The notes under the pieces were generated by a model. The model ran no database searches. It was given only the letters and a program-made list of their open reading frames with translations, and was not told where the DNA came from. The position numbers and the translations under genes are program-made. A DNA stretch of 64,000 nt from Streptomyces sp. NBC_00490 (lineage in GTDB: Bacteria > Actinomycetota > Actinomycetes > Streptomycetales > Streptomycetaceae), in the NCBI RefSeq assembly GCF_036013645.1, contig NZ_CP107869.1, positions 9,300,001-9,364,000 of the forward strand. Direction: 5' to 3'. Positions 34,212 to 43,061 of the stretch are shown piece after piece. The stretch's first letter is position 1. Each line of letters starts with the position of its first letter.

Positions 34212-36419
34212 GTGGCTACCTTCCTGTATCGGATGGGCCGGGCCGCCTTCCGGCGGCGCCTGCTCGTGGCGCTGTTGTGGGCCGTGGTCCTCGGCGCCGT
34301 CGGCCTGGGCGCCGCCAAGGCGCCCGCCGCCTCCGACGACGGCACGTCCTTCATGCCGGGCATCGAGGCGCAGAAGGCCTTCGACCTGATCGGGGAGCGT
34401 TTCCCCGGTGGGGACGCCAATGGGGCCGATGCGCGGATCGTCTTCACCGCGCCCGACGGCGAGAAGGTGACGGCGGCCGGCCATCGCGCCGCCATCGAGT
34501 CGCTCGTCGCCGAGGCCGCCGACGAGCCCCAGGTGGCCGGTGCCACCAGCCCGTTCACGGCGGGCGCGGTGAGCAAGGACGGCTCCACCGCCTACGCCAC
34601 GGTGGAGTACAAGGTGAAGGCCGCCGACCTCACCGACGCCGACAAGGCCGCGCTGGAGAAGGCCATCGACGAGGCCCGCGACTCCGGTCTCACGGTCGAG
34701 GCCGGAGGCACCGCACTGGCCACGCAGCCCGCGGCGGGCGGCGCCTCCGAGGCCATCGGCATCGCCCTCGCCGCGGTCGTCCTGCTGATCACCTTCGGCT
34801 CCCTCGCGGCGGCCGGCCTTCCGCTGCTCACCGCCATCGTCGGCGTGGGCGTCAGCATGGCCGCCATCATGGCCCTGGGCAGCGTCTTCGGTCTCTCCAT
34901 GACCACCGGCACGCTCGCCACGATGCTCGGCCTGGCGGTCGGTATCGACTACGCCCTCTTCGTGGTCTCCCGCTACCGGGAGGAGCGCGCCAACGGACAC
35001 GACCCGCGGGAGGCGACCGGCCTCGCCGTCGGCACGGCCGGCTCCGCCGTGGTGTTCGCCGGTCTCACGGTCGTCATCGCCCTGGCCGGCCTGACCGTCA
35101 TCGGCGTCCCGATGCTGGCCAAGATGGGGCTGTGCGCCGCGGGTGCGGTGGTCGTCGCCGTGCTGATCGCGCTCACGCTGGTCCCGGCGCTGCTGGGCAT
35201 GTGGCCCGAAGCCGTACTGCCCCGCCGTATCCGCAAGAACGGCGCCGCGGCTCCGTCGACGGAGGGCAACGGCGGATCCCGCTGGGCGCGGTTCGTGCTG
35301 CGCCGCCCCGTGGCCGTGCTGGTGACGTGCGTCGCCGGTCTGGGCGTGCTGGCGCTGCCCGCCGCACAGCTGGAACTGGGCATGCCGGGGGACGAGTCCA
35401 AGCCGGTCTCCTCGACGGAACGGCGTGCCTACGACGCGCTCGCCGACGGTTTCGGCGCCGGCTTCAACGGGCCGCTGACGATCGTGGTGGACGTCAAGGG
35501 GGTCGCCGAACCCAAGGCTGCCGTGAGCGACATCGCCGAGAGGATCGGCGCGACCGGCGGGGTCGTGTCCGTCTCTCCCGCGCAGTTCAACCAGGCGGGG
35601 GACGCCGCTCTCCTGTCCGCGGTGCCGGCCACCGGCCCGAACGACGAGCGGACCAAGGACCTCGTCCAGTCGATCCGTTCCGAGCGCCCGGACCTGGAGC
35701 GGGAGACCGGGGCGACGTTCGAGGTCACCGGCAACACCGCGATGAACATCGACGTCGCCCAGGCCCTCCAGGACGCGCTCGTGCCCTATCTGGGCGTCAT
35801 CATCGTGCTGGCGTTGATCCTGCTGCTGGTCGTCTTCCGTTCCGTGCTCGTGCCTCTCAAGGCCGCACTCGGGTTCCTGCTGTCGGTGCTGGCCGCCCTC
35901 GGCGCGGTCGTGGCGGTCTTCCAGTGGGGCTGGGGCGCGGAACTGCTCGGGGTGGAGCAGTCCGGTCCGATCATGAGCCTGATGCCGATCTTCCTGGTGG
36001 GCATCGTGTTCGGCCTGGCGATGGACTACGAGGTCTTCCTCGTCTCGCGGATGCGGGAGGCGTACGTCCACGGGGACCGGCCCGCCCAGGCGATCGTGAC
36101 GGGCTTCCGGCACAGTGCCCGGGTGGTTGCCGCCGCGGCGGTCATCATGATCGCGGTGTTCTCCGGCTTCATCGGCGCCCAGGAGTCGATGATCAAGACC
36201 ATGGGCTTCGGGCTCGCCGTCGCGGTGCTCTTCGACGCCTTCGTCGTCCGCATGGCGATCGTGCCCGCGGTGCTCGCCCTGCTCGGCGACAAGGCGTGGT
36301 GGCTGCCGGCCCGGCTCGACCGGCTGCTGCCCCGCGTCGATGTGGAGGGCGCCGGACTCGGCACGCCGAAGACGCACGAGGCCGGCGAGCCGGTGCCGCA
36401 GGAACCGGCCCGGATCTGA
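34212..36419 (+). CDS. MMPL/RND-family transporter
   Basis: This is a 735-residue RND-superfamily permease of the actinobacterial MMPL type, with 11-12 predicted helices in two halves. Each half has an extracytoplasmic domain (about residues 35-180 and 400-520) and the transmembrane RND signature: GLAVGIDYALFVVSRYREE in the first half and GLAMDYEVFLVSRMREAY in the second. The Asp-Tyr pairs belong to the proton relay. It exports lipids or drugs. The GTG start at 34212 is preferred for starting just before the first helix. A terminator follows, so the two-component system downstream is a separate unit. Confidence 0.9.
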   Translation: MATFLYRMGRAAFRRRLLVALLWAVVLGAVGLGAAKAPAASDDGTSFMPGIEAQKAFDLIGERFPGGDANGADARIVFTAPDGEKVTAAGHRAAIESLVAEAADEPQVAGATSPFTAGAVSKDGSTAYATVEYKVKAADLTDADKAALEKAIDEARDSGLTVEAGGTALATQPAAGGASEAIGIALAAVVLLITFGSLAAAGLPLLTAIVGVGVSMAAIMALGSVFGLSMTTGTLATMLGLAVGIDYALFVVSRYREERANGHDPREATGLAVGTAGSAVVFAGLTVVIALAGLTVIGVPMLAKMGLCAAGAVVVAVLIALTLVPALLGMWPEAVLPRRIRKNGAAAPSTEGNGGSRWARFVLRRPVAVLVTCVAGLGVLALPAAQLELGMPGDESKPVSSTERRAYDALADGFGAGFNGPLTIVVDVKGVAEPKAAVSDIAERIGATGGVVSVSPAQFNQAGDAALLSAVPATGPNDERTKDLVQSIRSERPDLERETGATFEVTGNTAMNIDVAQALQDALVPYLGVIIVLALILLLVVFRSVLVPLKAALGFLLSVLAALGAVVAVFQWGWGAELLGVEQSGPIMSLMPIFLVGIVFGLAMDYEVFLVSRMREAYVHGDRPAQAIVTGFRHSARVVAAAAVIMIAVFSGFIGAQESMIKTMGFGLAVAVLFDAFVVRMAIVPAVLALLGDKAWWLPARLDRLLPRVDVEGAGLGTPKTHEAGEPVPQEPARI

Positions 36420-36430
36420 ATCCCGTACGA

Positions 36431-36470
36431 CGGACCGCGGTGCCCTTGTGCGGGACGGCACCGTGGTCCG
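36431..36470. terminator. Hairpin terminator after the MMPL gene
   Basis: CGGACCGCGGTGCC (36431-36444) pairs with GGCACCGTGGTCCG (36457-36470) with one mismatch. It begins 11 bases after the MMPL stop and separates it from the histidine kinase gene. Confidence 0.72.
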
Positions 36471-36513
36471 TGGTGTGTGAGCATGACTGTCCTCGAACCT
36501 TTCTCGGAGCGCG

Positions 36514-37752
36514 ATGAGCAACAGCTGGCAGCGGCGGGCGGCGACCCGTCCCCAAGCCGTCGAGGCCACCACAGTGGTCCTGCTGTTCGCGCTCACCGTC
36601 GCCGCTGTCCTCGTCACCCGGGCGGTGATGCCCGGGACACCCCACCTGTGGTCCGGCATCGCGCTCGCCGCGGTGGCCTGTGCCGCACTGCCCTGGCGCC
36701 GCGAGCGCCCCTTGGTGGTACTCGCCGCGACGACGCTGTGCACCATCGCCCTGGGTGCCGTGGGCTACCTCCTGACGGCCGGAGTGATGGTCCCGCTCCT
36801 GGTCGCGCAGTACTCCACCAGCGTGCGGACGCCGCGCCGCACCAGCTGGAACAGCGCGCTCGCGGCTGCCGCGGGCCTGGTCGTCACCGGTCTGCTCGTT
36901 CCGTCGTTCCGTGACTCGCCGATCCTCGGGACCGTCAACCCGGTGGCCATGGTGCTGCTGTCGGCGGCCCTCGGCGCCTATGTCCGGGTGCGCCGGCAGT
37001 ACGCGGTGGCCCGCGCCGAACACGCCGCCCGCGAGCGCGAGGAGGAGGCACGGCACCGCGTGATCCAGGAACGCATGCGCATCGCACGGGAGTTGCACGA
37101 TGTGGTCGCGCACCACCTGACCCTGGCCGACGCCCAGGCCGGCACCGCGGCGCACCTCGCGCGCACGCACCCGGAGCAGGCCTTCGACATCCTCGCGAAA
37201 CTGCCGGAGACCACCGCCGCCGCGCTGCGCGAACTCAAGGCCGCCGTAGGGCTGTTGCGCCAGGACAACGACACCTCCGAACTGACTCCCGCGCCGGGAC
37301 TGGACCGGCTGCCCGACCTGGTCGACACCTGCGCGATGGTCGGCCTGGAGGTGACGGTCACCGTCGAGGGACAGCGGCGACCGCTGCCGCCCGTACTCGA
37401 CCTGACGGCCTACCGGATCGTCCAGGAAGCGCTCACCAACGTCACCAAGCACGCCGCCACCCGCACCGCTCAGGTCCGACTCGCCTACACCCCCCACTAC
37501 TTGACGCTGACCGTCACCAACGACACCACCCCGGACCGCCCCGTGGCCGCCGCCACCACCGGGGGCGGCTTCGGCCTGCTCGGTATGCGCGAGCGTGCCG
37601 CGGCCGCGGGCGGCACCTTGCACGCCGGCCGGCGCCCGCACGGCGGCTTCGAGGTCGCCTGCACCCTGCCGCTGCACCACCACGGTGCCCCGCCGCCGGA
37701 CCCCCGCGACGCCCCGCCGCCGCACCGCCACGACGAGAGCCCCGCCACATGA
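36514..37752 (+). CDS. NarL-type sensor histidine kinase
   Basis: This is a 412-residue membrane sensor kinase. About five N-terminal helices (residues 18-150) form the sensor region. The HisKA_3 H-box is ARELHDVVAHHLTLADAQAG near residue 195, and the HATPase domain follows with GGGFGLLGMRERAAAAGGTL as its G-box. The C-terminal tail is Pro/His-rich. The stop overlaps the response-regulator start (ATGA), so the two are one system. Confidence 0.9.
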   Translation: MSNSWQRRAATRPQAVEATTVVLLFALTVAAVLVTRAVMPGTPHLWSGIALAAVACAALPWRRERPLVVLAATTLCTIALGAVGYLLTAGVMVPLLVAQYSTSVRTPRRTSWNSALAAAAGLVVTGLLVPSFRDSPILGTVNPVAMVLLSAALGAYVRVRRQYAVARAEHAAREREEEARHRVIQERMRIARELHDVVAHHLTLADAQAGTAAHLARTHPEQAFDILAKLPETTAAALRELKAAVGLLRQDNDTSELTPAPGLDRLPDLVDTCAMVGLEVTVTVEGQRRPLPPVLDLTAYRIVQEALTNVTKHAATRTAQVRLAYTPHYLTLTVTNDTTPDRPVAAATTGGGFGLLGMRERAAAAGGTLHAGRRPHGGFEVACTLPLHHHGAPPPDPRDAPPPHRHDESPAT

Positions 37753-38426
37753 CCATCCGTGTTCTGCTCGCCGACGACCAGGCCCTGCTCCGGGCCACCT
37801 TCCGGATCCTCATCGACTCGGTCGAGGACCTGACCGTGGTCGCGGAGGCCGCCGACGGTCAGGAAGCCGTCGACCTCACCGCCGAGCACCGGCCCGACGT
37901 GGTCATCATGGACATCCGTATGCCGCACCTCGACGGGGTGGCGGCCACGGCCGCCATCTGCTCCCGGCCCGAGCTGGCGGACACCCACATCCTCATCCTC
38001 ACCACGTTCGAGAACGACGAGAACGTGGCCAAGGCCCTGCGCGCCGGCGCGAGCGGCTTCCTGGGCAAGGGGGTGCGCCCCGAGGAGCTGCTGTCGAGCA
38101 TCCGCACCGTGGCGGCCGGTGACGCCCTTCTGTCGCCCGCCGCCACCCGGGCCCTCGTCACCCGCTTCCTGGCCACCCCCGACACCGACGGCTTCCGCGC
38201 CCTCCCCGACGCCGTCAAAGCCCTGACCGACCGCGAACGCGAGGTCACGGCCCTGGCCGCCTACGGCAGATCCAATGCCGAGATCGCCGAACGGCTCGTC
38301 CTGAGCCCGCTGACCGTACGCAGCCACATCCAGCGGGCCATGACCAAACTGAACGCCCGCGACCGCGCGCAACTCGTCGTCATCGCCTATCAGAGCGGTC
38401 TGGTGAAGCCGCACACGGCTTCGTAG
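37749..38426 (+). CDS. NarL/LuxR-family response regulator
   Basis: This is a 225-residue regulator. The receiver domain has the acidic pair in VLLADDQALL, phospho-acceptor Asp in VVIMDIRMPHLDG (about residue 54) and Lys in LGKGVRPEEL. The C-terminal LuxR HTH is REVTALAAYGRSNAEIAERL with the recognition helix SPLTVRSHIQRAM. It is partner to the kinase upstream. It may control the MMPL exporter before it, but that is inferred only from proximity. Confidence 0.9.
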   Translation: MTIRVLLADDQALLRATFRILIDSVEDLTVVAEAADGQEAVDLTAEHRPDVVIMDIRMPHLDGVAATAAICSRPELADTHILILTTFENDENVAKALRAGASGFLGKGVRPEELLSSIRTVAAGDALLSPAATRALVTRFLATPDTDGFRALPDAVKALTDREREVTALAAYGRSNAEIAERLVLSPLTVRSHIQRAMTKLNARDRAQLVVIAYQSGLVKPHTAS

Positions 38427-38433
38427 GACGGGG

Positions 38434-38688
38434 TCAGCGCCAGCCGAAACGACGGTCCACCACGGCCGCGAACTCCTCCAGCGTCAGCACGGAGTCGCCG
38501 TTCTGGTCCGCGGCGTCGAAGAGGGCGGAGGAGGCGTCGGCGTCCCCCACGGCCCAGGGCGGCAGGGCCCCCGTCGCGGCGAGCGTCGGCCCCTTCGACC
38601 GCAGGGCGATGATGATCTCCTGCCGGGTCAGCGTCCCGTTCCGGTCGAGGTCGAGGGCTTCGAACAGGATCCGGGCCTTGTCACTCAT
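38434..38688 (-). CDS. EF-hand calcium-binding protein
   Basis: This 84-residue protein has two EF-hand loops: DLDRNGTLTRQE (about residues 13-24) and DQNGDSVLTLEE (about 61-72), both with acidic and Asn/Gln ligands at positions 1, 3, 5 and a terminal Glu at 12. This is the size and layout of small actinobacterial calmodulin-like proteins. Its targets are unknown. It converges on the response regulator, 7 bp from its stop. Confidence 0.88.
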   Translation of the reverse strand: MSDKARILFEALDLDRNGTLTRQEIIIALRSKGPTLAATGALPPWAVGDADASSALFDAADQNGDSVLTLEEFAAVVDRRFGWR

Positions 38689-38717
38689 GGGTCGTCCTCA
38701 TTCGCTCCGGCGGAGAG

Positions 38718-39653
38718 TCAGGGCCCGCCCTCCACTCCCTCATCACAACGCTTCTGCCCGGCCTTCCGGTTCCACGAGACACCCTGGGCGGTGCGCGTCT
38801 CGAGCGCGTGCATCACGGCCACCATGTCCTGCCCGCCGTGGCCCTGGTCGACCGTCTCGCCGAAGAGGGTGTGGCAGACGTCGAGGAGCGGGGAGGCGAT
38901 GTCGGCCTTGCGGGCGGCTTCAGCGATCAGCAGGTTGTTCTTGAGCACGTCCGCGGCGGCCGCCTGGGCGGCGAAGTCGCGGGCCAGCAGCTTGGGCGCC
39001 TTCATGCGGGAGACGGCGCTGGCCATCGGGCCCGCGTCCAGGACGTCCCGGAGCAGACGCTGGTCGAGTCCGTGCCGGTCCGCGAAGTGGAACGCCTCGG
39101 TCAGCCCGGTGACCAGGGTGATCAGGAACAGGTTCACCGAGAACTTCATCAGCAGCGCCCCCGGTACGGCACCGCACTCGAACGTCTCCCGGCACAGGGG
39201 TGCCAGCAGGGGACGTACGGCCGCCACGGCGGCGTCGTCACCGGCCAGCATCCCGACCAGCTCGCCCTGCTCGGCCGGGGCACGGGAACCGGACACGGGC
39301 GCCTCGACATAGCGGCCGCCCGCGGCTCGGACGTCGTCCTCCAGGCCGTGCGAGTACTCGGCCGAGGTGGTGCCCATGTGGACCACGGTGTGCCCGGCGA
39401 CGCGCGCGGCGAAGTCCGGGGTGCCGCGTCCCAGGACCGCGTCCATGGCGGCCTCGTCGGCCAGCATCAGGATCACGGTCTCCGCCCGGTCGAAGACCTC
39501 GGCCGCGCTCGCCGCGACCTCCGCTCCCGCGGCGCGCAGGGGCGCGCAACGCCCGGGCGTGCGGTTCCAGACGACGAGCGGAGTCCCGGCGCGGACGAGG
39601 TTGAGCGCCATGGGCTGCCCCATGAGCCCGAGGCCGACGAAACCGACGTGCAC
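38718..39653 (-). CDS. 3-hydroxyisobutyrate-dehydrogenase-like NAD(P) oxidoreductase
   Basis: This is a 311-residue beta-hydroxyacid dehydrogenase. It has [20 protein letters not shown] (NAD-binding GxGxxG) at the start, a substrate site [17 protein letters not shown], and the catalytic Lys in [10 protein letters not shown]. The family includes 3-hydroxyisobutyrate, tartronate-semialdehyde and succinate-semialdehyde (GLYR) reductases, so the substrate is open. The GTG at 39653 gives the usual family N-terminus. It is divergent from the TetR gene and the two share a pair of palindromic operators. Confidence 0.87.
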   Translation of the reverse strand: MHVGFVGLGLMGQPMALNLVRAGTPLVVWNRTPGRCAPLRAAGAEVAASAAEVFDRAETVILMLADEAAMDAVLGRGTPDFAARVAGHTVVHMGTTSAEYSHGLEDDVRAAGGRYVEAPVSGSRAPAEQGELVGMLAGDDAAVAAVRPLLAPLCRETFECGAVPGALLMKFSVNLFLITLVTGLTEAFHFADRHGLDQRLLRDVLDAGPMASAVSRMKAPKLLARDFAAQAAAADVLKNNLLIAEAARKADIASPLLDVCHTLFGETVDQGHGGQDMVAVMHALETRTAQGVSWNRKAGQKRCDEGVEGGP

Positions 39654-39703
39654 GATGCGCCGCCTTTCCCGGCCCCACCGAAGCCGGGCCGCGCGGAATC
39701 CTG

Positions 39704-39748
39704 CTATGACAGCGGTCATAGTAGCGGTCGTTATGACAGCGGTCATAG
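39704..39748. promoter_or_regulatory. Twin TetR operators
   Basis: CTATGACAGCGGTCATAG (39704-39721) and TTATGACAGCGGTCATAG (39731-39748) are near-identical: TATGAC-AGCG-GTCATA inverted repeats with 27-bp spacing. They fill the gap between the divergent TetR and dehydrogenase genes and are the obvious binding sites for the TetR dimer. Confidence 0.8.
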
Positions 39749-39789
39749 AGTGGGCGTCGAAGCGCGCGACGAAGGGGAGACCGACGACG

Positions 39790-40380
39790 ATGTCCGAACG
39801 AGGACCGCGCGAGCGGATGGTCTTCAGCGCGGCGCAGCTCATCCGGCGCGACGGGGTCGCCGCCACCGGTATGCGCGAGGTCGCCGCCCACGCCGGCGCG
39901 CCGCGCGGCTCGCTCCAGCACTACTTCCCCGGCGGCAAGGAACAGCTGGTCAACGAGGCGGTCGGCTGGGCCGGCCGGTACGCGGGCAGACGCGTCGCCC
40001 GTTTCCTCGCCGCCCTGGACGAGCCCGTGCCCAGCGCGCTGTTCGCCGAGATGGTGCGGCAGTGGACCGACGAGTACGAGACCGACGGCTTCGCGGGCGG
40101 CTGTCCCGTCGCCGCCGCCACGATCGACTGCGCGGAGTCCACCGCCTCCACGCGGGAGGCCGCGTCCGCCGCGTTCGCCACCTGGACCGGACCGGTGGCA
40201 CAGGCGCTGTCCGACATGGGTGTCCCCGGACAGCGGGCCGGGGATCTCGCCACGCTCATGATCAGCAGCCTGGAAGGAGCCCTCCTCATCGCCCGGGTCG
40301 AACGGGACGTCAGCGCCCTGACGACCGTGGCCCGGGAACTCGGCCCCCTCCTCGACGCGGCGGTGACGACGGGCGCCTGA
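39790..40380 (+). CDS. TetR/AcrR-family regulator (LmrA/YxaF-like)
   Basis: This 196-residue TetR repressor has the HTH at about residues 10-56 ([20 protein letters not shown]). The C-terminal domain resembles the LmrA/YxaF group, with [15 protein letters not shown] near residue 100. It lies beside two near-identical palindromes and is divergent from the NAD-dehydrogenase, so autoregulation and control of that gene are likely. Confidence 0.88.
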   Translation: MSERGPRERMVFSAAQLIRRDGVAATGMREVAAHAGAPRGSLQHYFPGGKEQLVNEAVGWAGRYAGRRVARFLAALDEPVPSALFAEMVRQWTDEYETDGFAGGCPVAAATIDCAESTASTREAASAAFATWTGPVAQALSDMGVPGQRAGDLATLMISSLEGALLIARVERDVSALTTVARELGPLLDAAVTTGA

Positions 40381-40465
40381 CGAGCGGTCCCGCATAAGTC
40401 CCGTGGGGATCATGCGTTCCTGCGAGTCCGTCAGAGGGCACTGCCCAGGGCGTTAGCGTGCTCGC

Positions 40466-41287
40466 ATGGACGATCCCGGTGGTGCTCATGGCTTCACGTC
40501 GGTGGACTCGCAGGCCCGGCCCGGCGACTGGGTGCGGGTCCTGGACCGGGTGGCCGCGGAGCCGTTCTACGCCACCTACAAACAGCGGTTGCAGGAGTTG
40601 CTGCGCCCGGCGGCTGGCGGAGTGTTCCTGGAGGTCGGAGCGGGTACGGGAGATGCCGCGCAGGCGCTGCGCTCGCGCTGGGGGGCCGAAGTCGTCGCGG
40701 TCGACAGCTCCTTGACGATGGCCGCGCAGGCCCGGGCGCGAGGGCTGGCGCATGCCTGCGTCGCGGACGGCCACCGGCTGCCGTTCGGAGCGGGGCGGTT
40801 CGACGGGGCCTGGGCCGACCGGGTCGTGCAGCATGTCGCCGATCCCGGCCGGGTGCTGGACGAGCTGCTGCGGGTGGTCCGCCCCGGGGGCCGGGTCGCG
40901 CTGGCGGACCCCGACTACGACACCCAGGTCCTCGACATCGACGACCAGGACGTCGCCCGGCGGGTGCTGCGCTTCCGCGCCGACGTACTGCTGCGCAACG
41001 GCACTCTCGCCCACCGGCACGGCGGCCTTCTCGCGGCGCGTGGCCTCGACGACATCACGGTGGAGGCCCGCACGCTGGTCGTCCGCGATCCGTCGGCGGT
41101 CGACCACGTCATGGGCCTGCGCACCTGGGCGCACACGGCCGCGGCCCGCGGCCACCTCGACGCGGCGGACGCGGACCGGTTCGTGGTCCGGTTCGACGAG
41201 GCCGCGCGCCTGGGCCGTTTCACCTACGCCGTCACGTTCTTCCTGACGGCGGGCACGGTGCCGGCCGGGCGGTTCAGGCCAGGGTGA
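40466..41287 (+). CDS. SAM-dependent methyltransferase
   Basis: This is a 273-residue class I methyltransferase (Methyltransf_11 type). Motif I is FLEVGAGTGDAAQAL near residue 54, followed by VVAVDSS (acidic motif II) and VVRPGGRVALADPDYDTQVL. An N-terminal helix FTSVDSQARPGDWVRVLDRV precedes the fold. The group includes phenolic and ubiquinone-type C- or O-methyltransferases; the substrate cannot be told. The gene appears to be alone in its unit. Confidence 0.83.
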   Translation: MDDPGGAHGFTSVDSQARPGDWVRVLDRVAAEPFYATYKQRLQELLRPAAGGVFLEVGAGTGDAAQALRSRWGAEVVAVDSSLTMAAQARARGLAHACVADGHRLPFGAGRFDGAWADRVVQHVADPGRVLDELLRVVRPGGRVALADPDYDTQVLDIDDQDVARRVLRFRADVLLRNGTLAHRHGGLLAARGLDDITVEARTLVVRDPSAVDHVMGLRTWAHTAAARGHLDAADADRFVVRFDEAARLGRFTYAVTFFLTAGTVPAGRFRPG

Positions 41288-41368
41288 CCTCGACCGGCAG
41301 CTTCTTGCTGCCGTTGACGATTTCGGAGGCGTGCGGGGCTGCTCCACCGCGGTCCAGTGGCACCTGGC

Positions 41369-42073
41369 TTACCGGACGGAAGTCCCGCCCGTGCCGGCGC
41401 CGCCCGGTCTGACCAGCCCGGTCTCGTACGCCAGGACGACGGCCTGGGCGCGGTCGCGCAGGGTCAGCTTCGCGAAGATGCGGGCCACGTGGGACTTCAC
41501 CGTGGCTTCGCTGAGGGTCAGTTCGGCGGCGAGCTCGGTGTTGGACAGCCCCCGGCCCAGCAGCGTCAGGACCTCCAGCTCTCGGGGTGTCAGGGCCGAG
41601 AGGTCGGCGGGTACGGCGGGGGAGTGTGCGGCGCCCGAGGCGAAGCGCTCGACCAGGCGCCGGGTGATGGACGGGGCCAGCAGGGCGTCCCCCGTGTCGA
41701 CCAGCCGTACGGCCGCCGCCAGGTGCTCGGGAGTGACGTCCTTCAGCAGGAAGCCGCTGGCACCGAGCGACAGTGCCGTATAGACGTAGCGGTCCAGGTC
41801 GAAGGTGGTCAGGATCAGCACCCGGCACTCCGGGGCCTGCCGGAGGATCAGACGGGTGGCCTCCAGGCCGTCCATCACCGGCATGCGGATGTCCATCAGG
41901 ACGACGTCGGGCTTCAGTTCGCGCGCCCTCGCGACCGCCTCCGCACCGTCGGCCGCCTCACCGACCACGTCGATGCCGCGCGCGGTCAGGATCAGCCGGA
42001 AGCCGGTCCGGATCAGTGTCTGGTCGTCCGCGACGAGCACCCGGGGAGCCCGCCCGTCCGGGGCCGCCGTCAC
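41369..42073 (-). CDS. NarL/LuxR-family response regulator
   Basis: This 234-residue response regulator has receiver motifs VLVADDQTLIRTGF, the phospho-Asp in VVLMDIRMPVMDG and Lys in GFLLKDVTPEHLAAAV. The LuxR HTH is LTPRELEVLTLLGRGLSNTE with recognition helix SEATVKSHVARIF. Its start overlaps the histidine kinase stop as ATGA. It is likely to control the divergent ABC exporter. Confidence 0.9.
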   Translation of the reverse strand: MTAAPDGRAPRVLVADDQTLIRTGFRLILTARGIDVVGEAADGAEAVARARELKPDVVLMDIRMPVMDGLEATRLILRQAPECRVLILTTFDLDRYVYTALSLGASGFLLKDVTPEHLAAAVRLVDTGDALLAPSITRRLVERFASGAAHSPAVPADLSALTPRELEVLTLLGRGLSNTELAAELTLSEATVKSHVARIFAKLTLRDRAQAVVLAYETGLVRPGGAGTGGTSVR

Positions 42074-42933
42074 GACGGGTCCAGAGGGATGCGCGCCCGG
42101 ACCCGGTAGCCGCCCCCGAGCCGACGCCTGGCGTCCAGGTCGCCGCCGTACACCGCGACCCGCTCGCGCAGGCCGATCAGCCCGCGGCCGGTGCCTTCCC
42201 GGTGTCCGCGCGTCGCCCGTGCGGGCGGGACGCCGGTCAGCACGCTCGGGCCGGTGTTGAGCACCTCCACGCGCAGCGCGTGGTCGGCCCAGCGCACGGT
42301 CACCTCGGCCTTGCCGCCGTCACCGTGCCGGAGCGCGTTGGTCAGCGCCTCCTGGACGATGCGGTACGCGGTCACGTCGATGCCCTGCGGGAGCGGGCGC
42401 GGTTCCCCCGAGACGCGGACCTCGACGGGCAGCCCGGCGAAGGAGACACGGTCGACCAGGTGGCCCAGACGGTCGAGACCGGGCTGGGGGGACAGGTCCG
42501 CCACGGTGTCCGCCGGAGCGTCGTCGTCCGTGTCCTCGCCGCTCTGGGAAGGCGCCAACAGCCCCAGGAGGTGCCGTAGATCGGTCATCGCGCCCCGCCC
42601 CGCGTCCTCCACGGCCCGCAGAGCCGTCACGGCCTCGTCCGGCATCGTGGCCAGCACCTCGCGGGCCGCCCCGGCCTGGACCACCATGAGGCTGACGTTG
42701 TGACTCACGATGTCGTGCAACTCGCGGGCGATACGGTCGCGTTCGGCCGCGACGGCGGCCTGCGAGGCGCTCTCCCGCTCCCGCTCCAGCAACCAGCCGC
42801 GTTCCCCGACGGCCGCCTGCCACCGCCGCCGCATACGCACCAGCGCCACGGTCAGACACAGCACGGCCGCGCACGCCGCGCCCAACGCCGCTCCCAGCCC
42901 GTCCGTTTCCCATTCCCCCACGGAAGCCACCAT
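42070..42933 (-). CDS. NarL-type sensor histidine kinase with reduced sensor region
   Basis: This 287-residue kinase has only one predicted membrane helix (about residues 11-33) where relatives have four to six. A charged linker follows, then the H-box IARELHDIVSHNVSLMVVQA near residue 70, and the HATPase G-box GRGLIGLRERVAVYGGDL. The missing multi-helix sensor suggests that the signal comes through a partner, perhaps the ABC/FtsX exporter it is divergent from, as in Bce-type systems. No clear ribosome binding site precedes 42933, so the start is not certain. Confidence 0.85.
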   Translation of the reverse strand: MVASVGEWETDGLGAALGAACAAVLCLTVALVRMRRRWQAAVGERGWLLERERESASQAAVAAERDRIARELHDIVSHNVSLMVVQAGAAREVLATMPDEAVTALRAVEDAGRGAMTDLRHLLGLLAPSQSGEDTDDDAPADTVADLSPQPGLDRLGHLVDRVSFAGLPVEVRVSGEPRPLPQGIDVTAYRIVQEALTNALRHGDGGKAEVTVRWADHALRVEVLNTGPSVLTGVPPARATRGHREGTGRGLIGLRERVAVYGGDLDARRRLGGGYRVRARIPLDPS

Positions 42934-42963
42934 GGCAGACGATCACCGGGCCCGCATCGGCCG

Positions 42964-42987
42964 GGGGATGCAGGAGCCTGCATCCCC
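42964..42987. promoter_or_regulatory. 24-bp palindrome between kinase and ABC exporter
   Basis: GGGGATGCAGG (42964-42974) and CCTGCATCCCC (42977-42987) form a perfect dyad with an AG spacer, 30 bp from the kinase start. It is the likely site for the NarL-type response regulator in the divergent promoter of the exporter and the two-component genes. Confidence 0.65.
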
Positions 42988-43061
42988 AGGATGAAGTGGG
43001 CGCCGAGGTGCCATCCGGGGAGGGATGCCGCGGCCCCGGTCCGGCGCCTAGCGTCCTGTGC

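Noticed and set aside
34179..36746. An 855-codon minus-strand frame opposite the MMPL gene
   Set aside because: Same antisense artefact; repeats of HDD/QHR-like triplets mirror the transporter codons.
41274..41340. Short minus-strand stretch ending ASEIVNGSKKLPVEVTLA, resembling a protein C-terminus
   Set aside because: About 22 residues, no start, no family I can name; could be a remnant but cannot be supported.
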